Shown here one piece after another: positions 53,423 through 61,203 of a stretch of DNA of 64,000 bases (position 1 is its first letter; each line of letters starts with the position of its first letter). A program made the position numbers and the translations under genes. The DNA is from Streptomyces aureoverticillatus (GTDB lineage: Bacteria; Actinomycetota; Actinomycetes; Streptomycetales; Streptomycetaceae), in the NCBI RefSeq assembly GCF_014649395.1, contig NZ_BMSY01000004.1, forward strand, positions 682,001-746,000, given 5' to 3'. Below the pieces are notes generated by a model. That model was given only the letters and a program-made list of their open reading frames with translations, had not been told where the DNA came from and did not search any database.

Positions 53423-54880
53423 TCAGCGGGTGAGCACACCGAACTCGTTGCCGGGCCACGGGACCTGGGAGTCGACCGGCGCCTTCACCACGCGGGTCGG
53501 TGCGGTTCCCGCGACCTTGCCCTGCTTCGTTCCGACCGACCAGACCTCGGACGTGTTCGCCCGGACCGGAAGGGCGATCTCGGGCTGCTTGTCCCCGTTC
53601 AGGTCCGTGGTCTTGAGCAGTTGGGGGATGCGGTAGACGCCCGCGGGGCGGGGCAGGCCGGCCGCGTTGTAGCCGTAGAACGCGGCCCCGGTGCCGGTCA
53701 CGCCCTTGGTCGAGCCCTTGAGCACGTACAGGCCGCCCCCGCTGATGTAGCAGTGTTCGCAGGTGGCGTGCCGCTCGCCGGGGGCGCCGACGATCAGCTC
53801 GGCGTAGCCGTCCCGGTTGAGGTCGCCCGCGGCGACGTCGTTCCCGAAGCTGTCCCCCGCCTCCACGCCGCCCGGGACGCCGGCGCTGTCCTCGGTGAGC
53901 ACCTTGGTGGTGCGGTTGTCGTCCACACCGCCGGCGGCGCCGTAGTTGATCTGGACCCGGCCCGCGTGGCGCTCGGAGTCCATTTCGTACGCCGAGTCGC
54001 CCACCGCGATGTCGCCGTGCCCGTCCTTGTCGAAGTCGGCGATCACGGCGCTGTTGCCGCCGCGGACGGTGGCCTGGGTCTGGCGCAGCCCGGACGCGCC
54101 GCCGAGCAGCACCCGGCCCCGCCTGCGCTCCTCGCCGAGCACCACGAGGTCGTCGATGGCACCCTTGTTGATCCGGCCCACGGCCAGCCGCTTCTGGGCG
54201 TCGGTGTAGTTGAACATCGCGCCCACGTCCACCGGCTGGACGGAGGCGGGCGAGCCGTCCGCCTTGAAGGGCCCCCGGTACAGGCGGATCGACATGGAGT
54301 AGCCGACGACCAGGTCGGTCTTGCCGTCTCCGGTGAAGTCGCCGGCCTTCAGCACCGTGCCGAACCCGGGCCCGGCCTCGCTGCCGGGCATCCGGGCGCC
54401 GCCCTTGAGGCCGGTGGGGCTGCCCCACAGCAGGGTGACCTCGTCGCGGGGCGTGGAGCGCGAGGTGACGGCGAGGTCCGCGTAACCGTCGGCGTTGAAG
54501 TCGCCGTTGGCGAGCGTCCGGCCGAACCGCTGGTCCTGCCCAGCGTCGCCCGGCACGCCGGGGCTGTTCCGGGTGACGGGCTTCAAGCCGGTCTTCTGCG
54601 CACCGTCCTTGGAGCCGTACGAGACGGTGACGTAGCCCGCGCCCAGGACCCGGGTCGGGTTCCCGTCCGGACCGGGCACGTTCACCGCGCCGTCCGGGGC
54701 ACCGATCGCGAGGTCGTGGTACCCGTCACCGTTGAAGTCGTCGGTGTACCGGGTGGGCGCGGGACCCGTGGCGGCGGCCCGGGCCTGGGTGCCGGTGGAG
54801 ACCAGCAGGCCCCCGGTGAGAGTCGTGACGGTCGTGGCCGCCGCGGCGATCACGACTGCGCGACGGAGTTGGCTGCGCAC
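53423..54880 (-). CDS. Secreted FG-GAP/VCBS repeat protein
   Basis: 485 residues. Signal peptide (RRAVVIAAAATTVTTLTGGLL...ARA) then a beta-propeller of FG-GAP repeats with calcium-binding loops: FNGDGYHD, FNADGYAD, FTGDGKTD, FDKDGHGD, LNRDGYAE and LNGDKQPE. Integrin-like extracellular protein; role unknown. GTG at 54,880 with GGGGGA seven bases upstream. Divergent from a small secreted protein gene. Confidence 0.9.
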   Translation of the reverse strand: MRSQLRRAVVIAAAATTVTTLTGGLLVSTGTQARAAATGPAPTRYTDDFNGDGYHDLAIGAPDGAVNVPGPDGNPTRVLGAGYVTVSYGSKDGAQKTGLKPVTRNSPGVPGDAGQDQRFGRTLANGDFNADGYADLAVTSRSTPRDEVTLLWGSPTGLKGGARMPGSEAGPGFGTVLKAGDFTGDGKTDLVVGYSMSIRLYRGPFKADGSPASVQPVDVGAMFNYTDAQKRLAVGRINKGAIDDLVVLGEERRRGRVLLGGASGLRQTQATVRGGNSAVIADFDKDGHGDIAVGDSAYEMDSERHAGRVQINYGAAGGVDDNRTTKVLTEDSAGVPGGVEAGDSFGNDVAAGDLNRDGYAELIVGAPGERHATCEHCYISGGGLYVLKGSTKGVTGTGAAFYGYNAAGLPRPAGVYRIPQLLKTTDLNGDKQPEIALPVRANTSEVWSVGTKQGKVAGTAPTRVVKAPVDSQVPWPGNEFGVLTR

Positions 54881-55064
54881 GTGCGTTCCCCCATATAAGA
54901 ACTCTGAGAACTCGATGGATTGCACCCCCAAGACCCCTGACGGGCGGGAACGGTTGTGCGGATCTTGCCGGATCCCGTGTTTCGGGCACCGCCGAAACCT
55001 CTGGGCCCCGGCACGGGAGGGCCGCCAGCATGGCTGCACGGATCGAGACAACAGGGGGAGATCC

Positions 55065-55631
55065 ATGATCAAGAACCACGCGGCCACCGTCGGTGTCGCC
55101 TCGCTTCTGCTCGCGGCGGGGGCACTCGGGGCGACCGGCCTGCCGGCCTCCGCCGACACGGCCGCCCCGTCCGGGGCCCGGGAAGCCGGCGCCGCCGGGA
55201 AGTCGCAGTCCCAGGAGGCCAGGGCGTTCTGTTCCGGTCCCGGTACCGGGATCTACAGGGACAGTGGACACCGGACGTACAAGGGCCGCTTCACCAGCAT
55301 CGACACAGAGAGCATCTGGGACAGGAAGGCCCGCGCCTACGCCGAGGACATCGTGAAGGGCGACAAGGTGCAGGTCCAGCGCAGCATCAAGCCGTTCAAG
55401 ATGAAGAACCATGTGCAGCACCCCACGACGAAGTACATCAAGCAGAAGAAGGGCGGCTACGGGCGCTGCAGCAAGACGGCGAACGCGTTCGACGCGAACG
55501 TGCGTGACTGGATGGTGACGAAGGCCGTGCGGCTCCAGATCGGGGGAAACAAGTCCTACGCCGTGCGGAGCTGCATCTTCCCCAAGGGAGGCGGCAAGGG
55601 CTGCACCAAGTGGTTCGTGGACCACAAGTAG
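55065..55631 (+). CDS. Small secreted protein, unknown function
   Basis: 188 residues. Signal peptide about 1-31 (MIKNHAATVGVASLLLAAG...ASA), then a basic, Lys-rich mature part with four cysteines (FCSGPG, YGRCSK, RSCIFP, KGCTKW) that could form two disulfides, and three tryptophans. Not recognised. ATG at 55,065 with GGGGGAG four bases upstream. Followed by a strong terminator. Confidence 0.82.
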   Translation: MIKNHAATVGVASLLLAAGALGATGLPASADTAAPSGAREAGAAGKSQSQEARAFCSGPGTGIYRDSGHRTYKGRFTSIDTESIWDRKARAYAEDIVKGDKVQVQRSIKPFKMKNHVQHPTTKYIKQKKGGYGRCSKTANAFDANVRDWMVTKAVRLQIGGNKSYAVRSCIFPKGGGKGCTKWFVDHK

Positions 55632-55650
55632 CGGACGCGAACGAAGCCAC

Positions 55651-55685
55651 CAGGACGCCCTGCCGTAGTTCGGCAGGGCGTCCTG
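55651..55685. terminator. Terminator hairpin
   Basis: Perfect 15-bp stem CAGGACGCCCTGCCG / CGGCAGGGCGTCCTG, loop TAGTT, between two convergent secreted-protein genes. Confidence 0.87.
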
Positions 55686-55759
55686 TGCGTAGTTCGGGGT
55701 TCGGGGTGACCGCCCACATGCGGTGACCGCCCGCACGCAGGGGCACCCGCGCCACCGCG

Positions 55760-56680
55760 TCAGCCGCGCTGTGCCCGGTCGTACACCTTCTTGGCCGTGG
55801 CCCCGAATATCTCCCCCTGCATCTCGGTCGGCGTCATGGAGTCCAGCGAGCTGTTGACCGAGACCAACGTGCCCCTGCCGGTGCCGGCGTCGAAGTCGGC
55901 GAACCACGGGCCGCCGCTGGAACCGCCGGTCATGTCGCAGGGGATGGCCTGCACGCCGTCCTTCTTCTTGGCCTTGCCGACGCAGCGCAGGAGCTCCTCG
56001 CCGAGCTGTGGACGGGTGGCGGAGTAGCCCAGGGCGGAAATGGTGCCGCCGACCGGGCGGTTGAAGGCGACGGCCCGGCCGCCCACGACGTCGGTGAGCT
56101 TCTTGCCGTCCTTGCCGGCGTCGACGACCAGCGTGGCCATGTCGTTCGTGGAGTCCGTCTCCCAGCTGCGCGGGGTCGCGGCGGAGCGGACCGCGAACGC
56201 GCCGTAGGGCTGCTTGCCCTTGCTGTAGCCGGGGACGAACACCATCGAGAAGTTCGTGTTGACGGGCGAGGAACCCCGGCGCACACAGTGCGCCGCGGTC
56301 ATCACGGCGGACTTGTTGGCGCTCTTCACGGCGGTGGCCGTGCACCAGGTGTCGGCGCCCCTCGCGTTGACGAAGAAGAGCCGCCCCACGGTCTTCAGCG
56401 TCGAGCCCCGCCACGGCTTGGCCTTCGGCCCGGTCGGACCGAGGTCCACGGACTTCCCGACGGCCTTGATTCTGGCGGGCGTCCAGTAGGCGAGGGCGTC
56501 CTTGCGCTCCTTGGCAGTGAACTTCAGGACGGAGACCGGGTCGGCCGAGGCGGCAGGGGCCTGGCCGGCCTCGGCCGTCGCCGCGAACGGGACGGCGAGC
56601 GCAAGAGCCGTACCGGTCACGGCGAGTCCCATGGCCCGGCCACGGAAGCGCCGGATCACGGGAGGGGGTGTCTCGGGCAT
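55760..56680 (-). CDS. Secreted trypsin-like serine protease
   Basis: 306 residues. Signal peptide with RRFRGR basic start and AVTGTALALAVPFAATAEA core. Chymotrypsin-fold triad: His in MTAAHC, Asp in STNDMATLVV, Ser in GGSSGGPW; four or more cysteines fit disulfides. A pro-region of about 60 residues precedes the protease domain. ATG at 56,680 with GGAG upstream. Confidence 0.92.
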   Translation of the reverse strand: MPETPPPVIRRFRGRAMGLAVTGTALALAVPFAATAEAGQAPAASADPVSVLKFTAKERKDALAYWTPARIKAVGKSVDLGPTGPKAKPWRGSTLKTVGRLFFVNARGADTWCTATAVKSANKSAVMTAAHCVRRGSSPVNTNFSMVFVPGYSKGKQPYGAFAVRSAATPRSWETDSTNDMATLVVDAGKDGKKLTDVVGGRAVAFNRPVGGTISALGYSATRPQLGEELLRCVGKAKKKDGVQAIPCDMTGGSSGGPWFADFDAGTGRGTLVSVNSSLDSMTPTEMQGEIFGATAKKVYDRAQRG

Positions 56681-56861
56681 GGCGGATGTCTCCTCGACTG
56701 GTGCGAGCACTGGTGCAAGCAGCGGTGCAAGCAGCGGACAGGGGCTGTCAGTTCGCCGTGCAAGAGGGAGCAGCCGTCTGTTCGGTTGGCGCTGTCGACG
56801 ACCTGTGACACAAGCACGGTCTGTGACACAAGTACGCCGCCCCGCGTCGCCCGCGGCGCGG

Positions 56862-57488
56862 TCAGTCGGTGGTCGCCCGGGACGAACCGCGGGGGGTGCG
56901 GCGCTGGTCCACGATCCCCTCGACGATTCTCATCAGCCGGTCCCCCGCCTGATCGATGCTTCCGTTCTGCGTGCTGACCTGTGCGCCTTCGAGTACGAAG
57001 GTGATCTCGGCCGCGGCCTCCTCGGGGTCGGACAGCCCGGCCTCGGTACACATGCCGACCAGCCTGCGGGTCTGGCGGGCCTTGTGCTTCTCGATCACCT
57101 GGCGTGCCGGATGGGAGCGATCGGGCAGCTCGGCGAGGGAGTTGATGAACGGGCAGCCCCGGTGCGAGATCGCCGGCAGTCCCTCGGCGATGAAGCGGGC
57201 CAGGCCGAGGATCTGCTCCCTCGGCCGGTCGGGGTACTCCGCCTCGACCCGGTCGAAGGCCGCCTGGTAGTCGGCGGCGACGATCCGCAGCCACTCCGCG
57301 ACCAACGCGTCCTTGGTCTCGAAGTGCCGGTAGATCGCCATTTTGGTGGTCTCGGCCCGCTCGGCGATCGCCTGCACACCCACCCGCCGAATCCCCTCGC
57401 GCTGGAAGAGCTCCTCCGCCGCGTCGAGGATGCGCTCGCGAGGCGGCAGTTTCGCCACCCTGCTCGGCCTTCTGGCGGTCGATGCCAT
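56862..57488 (-). CDS. TetR-family regulator
   Basis: 208 residues. N-terminal TetR helix-turn-helix (RERILDAAEELFQREGIRRVGVQAIAERAETTKMAIYRHFETKDAL) and a helical ligand domain with one Cys (HRGCPF). Divergent from the amidase gene; a 32-bp palindrome between them is the likely operator. ATG at 57,488. Confidence 0.92.
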   Translation of the reverse strand: MASTARRPSRVAKLPPRERILDAAEELFQREGIRRVGVQAIAERAETTKMAIYRHFETKDALVAEWLRIVAADYQAAFDRVEAEYPDRPREQILGLARFIAEGLPAISHRGCPFINSLAELPDRSHPARQVIEKHKARQTRRLVGMCTEAGLSDPEEAAAEITFVLEGAQVSTQNGSIDQAGDRLMRIVEGIVDQRRTPRGSSRATTD

Positions 57489-57549
57489 GACTACTCCGTG
57501 ACGTCCGGTCGGTGGGGGGGCGCTCAGCCTCTGTTACGGTACCAGTCCG

Positions 57550-57581
57550 TTCCATGCGATACCGCTCGGTATCGCATGGAA
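57550..57581. promoter_or_regulatory. 32-bp palindromic operator of the TetR/amidase pair
   Basis: TTCCATGCGATACCG-CT-CGGTATCGCATGGAA, perfect 15-bp arms, 62 bp before the TetR start and 35 bp before the amidase start. Extra GGTAC and GGTATCG half-sites flank it. Confidence 0.8.
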
Positions 57582-57615
57582 CTCAAAGGTATCGTTCGTT
57601 CCGTTGGGAGTGACA

Positions 57616-59067
57616 GTGAGAGTTGCCGAGTACGTCAGCTTCGACGCGGTCGGGCTCGCCGAGCTGGTGGCCAACGGCGAGGTGACCCCCGCCGAACTGG
57701 AAGCAGCCGCACGCGAGGCCGCGGAGGCGGTCAATCCGCGGATCAACGCCATCGTGGAGACGTGGCGCGCCGACGACGAGCCCCGCCCCGGCAGCACACC
57801 GCTGGCCGGGGTCCCTTTCCTGATCAAGGACATCGGCGTCTCCATGGCCGGGAGGCGGGTGGAGCTGGGCAGCCGTCTCGCGGCGGGCAACGTCGCCGGC
57901 GCCGACTCCTCCCTGATGCTGCGGTTCCGCCGCGCCGGTCTCGTCACGTTCGGGCGTACCGCGACACCGGAGATGGCCTACAGCACCACGACGGAACCAG
58001 CGTTGTACGGCCCGACCCGCAATCCGTGGGACCTGGAGCGGAGCGCGGGCGGTTCCAGCGGGGGCGCGGCCGCGGCTGTCGCCGCCGGGGTGGTCCCGAT
58101 CGCCCACGCCACCGACGCCGCCGGCTCACTCCGCGTACCCGCCGCCTGCACCGGCCTCTTCGGGCTGAAGCCCACCCGTGGCCGGGTCTCCATGGGCCCC
58201 GACGCCGACGAGGTCTTCAACGGCCTGGCCGTGCAGGGCGGCGTCAGCCGCACCGTACGCGACAGTGCGGCACTGCTCGACCAGATACGCGGCCCGGAAC
58301 CGGGCGACCCCTACTTCGCCCAGGAGCCGTCCCGGCCGTACGCGGAGGAAGTCACCCGCGACCCCGGCTCGCTGCGAATCGGTGTCCTCCCCCAGGCATG
58401 GGGTGGACGCCGCACCACCGCACCGGTGGCCGACGCCCTCGCGCGCACCGTGCGTCTGCTCGAATCCCTGGGCCACCGGGTGGAGGAGGCCAAGGTCGGC
58501 CTCGGGGCCGACTGGGAGGAGTTCGTCCTGGCCAACGCCCGTCTGTGGACGGCGAATCTCACGGCCTCGATCGACGAGCTGGCCGCCGCCTTCGACCGGC
58601 CCGTCGACTCCTCGACCCTCGAGCCGGTGACCCTGGCCGCGTACCACTACGGGCGGCGGGTCAGCGGCGCCCAGTTCGTCAGCGTGCTCGCGATCCGAAA
58701 CCGGGTGGCTCGAAGCCTGGCACGGCACTTCGACGCTCACGACGTGCTGCTCACCCCGACCTTGCCGGAGCTTCCCGTGCCGTTGGGCACCTATGCCGAG
58801 GGGGTGGAGGCGCTGGACGGCCTGGGCTGGCTCGGCCGCGTCTTCGACCGCTCGCCGTTCACCGTGGCGTTCAATGTGGCGGGCACACCCGCCATGTCCG
58901 TCCCGCTGACGGCCGACGCCGGGACCGGGCTCCCGATCGGTATGCAGTTCGCCGCCGGTTACGGTCTCGAAGACCGCCTCTTCCGCCTCGCCGGACAACT
59001 CGAACAGGCAAGCCCGTGGTCGGCCCGAACCCCCACGGTGTGGGCGGGGAACCACACGGGCCGCTGA
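57616..59067 (+). CDS. Amidase-signature family enzyme
   Basis: About 483 residues. Amidase-signature triad: Lys in LIKDIG (near 75), Ser in GGSSGGAA and Ser in AAGSLRVPAA; the usual DGGGS before the acyl-enzyme Ser is DAAGS here. Hydrolyses an amide, substrate unknown. GTG at 57,616 has TGGGAG five bases upstream; earlier TTG/GTG codons are alternatives. Controlled by the divergent TetR gene in all likelihood. Confidence 0.9.
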   Translation: MRVAEYVSFDAVGLAELVANGEVTPAELEAAAREAAEAVNPRINAIVETWRADDEPRPGSTPLAGVPFLIKDIGVSMAGRRVELGSRLAAGNVAGADSSLMLRFRRAGLVTFGRTATPEMAYSTTTEPALYGPTRNPWDLERSAGGSSGGAAAAVAAGVVPIAHATDAAGSLRVPAACTGLFGLKPTRGRVSMGPDADEVFNGLAVQGGVSRTVRDSAALLDQIRGPEPGDPYFAQEPSRPYAEEVTRDPGSLRIGVLPQAWGGRRTTAPVADALARTVRLLESLGHRVEEAKVGLGADWEEFVLANARLWTANLTASIDELAAAFDRPVDSSTLEPVTLAAYHYGRRVSGAQFVSVLAIRNRVARSLARHFDAHDVLLTPTLPELPVPLGTYAEGVEALDGLGWLGRVFDRSPFTVAFNVAGTPAMSVPLTADAGTGLPIGMQFAAGYGLEDRLFRLAGQLEQASPWSARTPTVWAGNHTGR

Positions 59068-59119
59068 GGAGTGCCCCTGGGGAGCCGGGAGCGCCCTGCC
59101 GCTCTTCTCGGTACGGCGC

Positions 59120-59620
59120 TCACCGGGCCGCCCCGGCTGCGGCGGGCGTGGCAGCGCGGCTTCGGCGCAGGGAGAGGAGGATCAGGAGTCCGAAGGCGGC
59201 GAACGCGGCGCCCGTGCGCGCGTAGTTGAACGCCTCCCAGCGAGCCAGGATCTCGGCGTGATCGGCGGGCGCCGAGGTGGCCGCCCACTGCTTGATGCGG
59301 CCGTTGATGGGGACGTTGCCGAGACGGGTGATCAGGAACGACGCGACAGCGAGGAGCCCGGCCCCGCCTGCCAGCCGCCGTGCGGTGCCCCGCGTCATGG
59401 CGGCGAGCGCGAGGGAACTGAGCGCCGATATGCCCATGGCGCCTTGCATGGTGATGCCGTTCATCTGCATCAGCTGGGCGTGGAAGGACAGCCTCGTGTC
59501 CAGTGGTACGGCGCGGAAGGTGGGGACGAGGTTGGCCGCTCCGTAGCCGAACGCGCCGGCAAGGGCGCCGGTGGACATCAGGGCGAGGCCCTGGACGAGC
59601 CGGACGTGCCGACGGATCAC
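59120..59620 (-). CDS. DUF1772 (anthrone-oxygenase-like) membrane protein
   Basis: 166 residues with four membrane segments. DUF1772 features: ATFRAVPLD-like loop, MQMNGITMQG, NVPINGRIKQW and WEAFNYARTGAA. Related to anthrone oxygenases, but many members have no known substrate. GTG at 59,620 overlaps the SnoaL-like stop (GTGA), so both are one operon. Confidence 0.85.
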   Translation of the reverse strand: MIRRHVRLVQGLALMSTGALAGAFGYGAANLVPTFRAVPLDTRLSFHAQLMQMNGITMQGAMGISALSSLALAAMTRGTARRLAGGAGLLAVASFLITRLGNVPINGRIKQWAATSAPADHAEILARWEAFNYARTGAAFAAFGLLILLSLRRSRAATPAAAGAAR

Positions 59621-60027
59621 TCCCCCGCCTCCGGTTCGGCGGGCGTGACGCTCCGCGTGAGCTGCTCGGACCGTCGCAGCAGGCCCTCGGGGGTGAACTC
59701 GGCGAACATGTGGACCCGCGTGGAAACCGGTCCGCCTTTGCGCATACGGGCGTGGATCGTGAAGCGCGTCGCGATCCGGTCGCCGTCCGCGAACGCCTCG
59801 TGCACCTCGCATCGGAACTGCCGCAGATTCCTGCGCACCGGGCGGAGGTGGGCGAGGAGGCGGTCCCAGTCCAGCGGCAGGCCGTCCGCGACCTGAACAA
59901 CGTCACGGGTGTAGTACCTGGACATCAGGTCGGAGGGGTCTTCCGAGCCGTGGACCACGGCGTCGGTGAAGGACGTGAAGAAGTCGGCGACGAACTGCTC
60001 GGGAGGTTTCGCGCGGAGAGGGGTCAC
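59617..60027 (-). CDS. SnoaL/NTF2-like protein
   Basis: 136 residues with the NTF2-like alpha+beta pattern: FTDAVVHGSEDPSDLMSRYYTRDVVQV, then FRCEVHEAFADGDRIATRFTIH strands. SnoaL-like proteins include cyclases and many of unknown role. GTG at 60,027 with GGAG six bases upstream. Operon with the DUF1772 gene; divergent from a TetR regulator. Confidence 0.8.
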   Translation of the reverse strand: MTPLRAKPPEQFVADFFTSFTDAVVHGSEDPSDLMSRYYTRDVVQVADGLPLDWDRLLAHLRPVRRNLRQFRCEVHEAFADGDRIATRFTIHARMRKGGPVSTRVHMFAEFTPEGLLRRSEQLTRSVTPAEPEAGE

Positions 60028-60068
60028 GATGCTCCTGCCATACGTGGGGCAACACCCCCACAGCGATC

Positions 60069-60086
60069 TCTTACACACCTGTAAGA
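60069..60086. promoter_or_regulatory. Palindromic operator of the TetR/SnoaL pair
   Basis: TCTTACA-CACC-TGTAAGA, 7-bp arms; an extra half-site ATGTAAGAG lies just before the TetR start. Likely autoregulatory. Confidence 0.7.
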
Positions 60087-60123
60087 TATATCGAGGAATC
60101 CACCACTGACAAGGATGTAAGAG

Positions 60124-60747
60124 TTGACCGCTTTCGAGACCCCGGGCGACTCGTCGCGGGCGCGCCCTCGCCGTCGCGCCGACGCCGAGCGCAGCAGGGC
60201 CGCCGTGCTGGACGCCGCGATCCGACTGCTGGCCGAGCGGCCGGACGCCGGCATGGCCGCCGTCGCCGCCTCGGCCGGCGTGACCCGCCAGACCGTGTAC
60301 GCGCACTTCGGCACCCGTGACGCGCTGCTGAACGCCGTCGCCGACCGGATCACGGACCAGGCCATGGCCGCGATGGACGAGGCGGAAGAGAACGGCGGCA
60401 CCGCCCTGGACACGCTGCTGCGCCTCCAGGACATCGGCTGGCGGCTGTTCGAAAGCAACCCGGTGCTCCTCCAGCTCGGCAGCACCCGCTCAGCAGCCGA
60501 CGCCGACCGGGCCCGGCACGAGCCCGTCGCGGACCGGCTGACCCGGCTGATCGAGCGGGGCCAGGCGTCGGGCGAGTTCGACCCCGCACCGCCGGCCACC
60601 TGGCTGGTGGCCGCGGTCATCGCTCTCGGCCACGCGGCAGGTGACGAAGTCGGGGCGGACCGCATGTCGGTGCGAGAGGCGGCGACATGGCAACGGGCCG
60701 CCACACTCGCCCTCCTGGGAGTCGGACCCCGGAAGCCCGGACCCTAG
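60124..60747 (+). CDS. TetR-family regulator
   Basis: 207 residues. TetR helix-turn-helix (RAAVLDAAIRLLAERPDAGMAAVAASAGVTRQTVYAHFGTRDALL) and a helical ligand domain. TTG start with AAGGA eight bases upstream. Divergent from the SnoaL/DUF1772 operon with a palindrome between; overlaps the convergent ArsR gene by four bases at its 3' end. Confidence 0.9.
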   Translation: MTAFETPGDSSRARPRRRADAERSRAAVLDAAIRLLAERPDAGMAAVAASAGVTRQTVYAHFGTRDALLNAVADRITDQAMAAMDEAEENGGTALDTLLRLQDIGWRLFESNPVLLQLGSTRSAADADRARHEPVADRLTRLIERGQASGEFDPAPPATWLVAAVIALGHAAGDEVGADRMSVREAATWQRAATLALLGVGPRKPGP

Positions 60748-61109
60748 GGCTCCCCCGGGGCGTCCCGCAGCCCCAGGCGCAGGTGCTCGACGTGGAAGAG
60801 GGCCTGGTCGAGGAGTTCGGCGACGTGGTGGTCGTACAGCGCGTAGACGATCGAGCGGCCGCGGCGTTCGCCGGTGACCAGGCCGAGGTTGCGCAGCAGA
60901 CGCAGCTGGTGGGAGCAGGCCGACTGCTCCATGCCGACCGCTTCCGCCAGGTCACCGACCGCGGCGGGCCCTTCCTGGAGGCGGGCCAGGATGTGCAGGC
61001 GCGAGGGCGTGGACAGGGCCTGGAGCGTCGCCGCCACGTCGGCGACACCGACCGCGTCCAGGCGCTCCCGCGTGGTGGCTCCGCTGTCGTCCTTCATCCC
61101 GTGGCCCAT
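60744..61109 (-). CDS. ArsR/SmtB-family metal sensor, CzrA-type alpha-5 site
   Basis: 121 residues. Winged helix (LSTPSRLHILARLQEGPAAVGDLAEAVGMEQSACSHQLRLLRNLGLV). After RRGRSIVYALYD, the sequence DHHVAELLDQALFHVEH places D, H, H, H at the spacing D84-H86-H97-H100 of CzrA, the alpha-5 zinc/cobalt site. Should derepress the divergent P-type ATPase when metal rises. ATG at 61,109 (an ATG three codons earlier is possible). Operator ATGAA-N6-TTCAT lies in the divergent gap. Confidence 0.9.
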   Translation of the reverse strand: MGHGMKDDSGATTRERLDAVGVADVAATLQALSTPSRLHILARLQEGPAAVGDLAEAVGMEQSACSHQLRLLRNLGLVTGERRGRSIVYALYDHHVAELLDQALFHVEHLRLGLRDAPGEP

Positions 61110-61132
61110 GGAGGTCATCCTAGCGACGACAG

Positions 61133-61148
61133 ATGAAGACCTGTTCAT
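61133..61148. promoter_or_regulatory. ArsR-type operator ATGAA-N6-TTCAT
   Basis: ATGAAGACCTGTTCAT between the ArsR sensor and the divergent P-type ATPase, resembling SmtB/CzrA operators. Confidence 0.7.
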
Positions 61149-61203
61149 TTGTTCCTGTACGGTGAAGACGTAGCCCTGCCCGCCCGTGAAGGGTCTCTTC
61201 GTC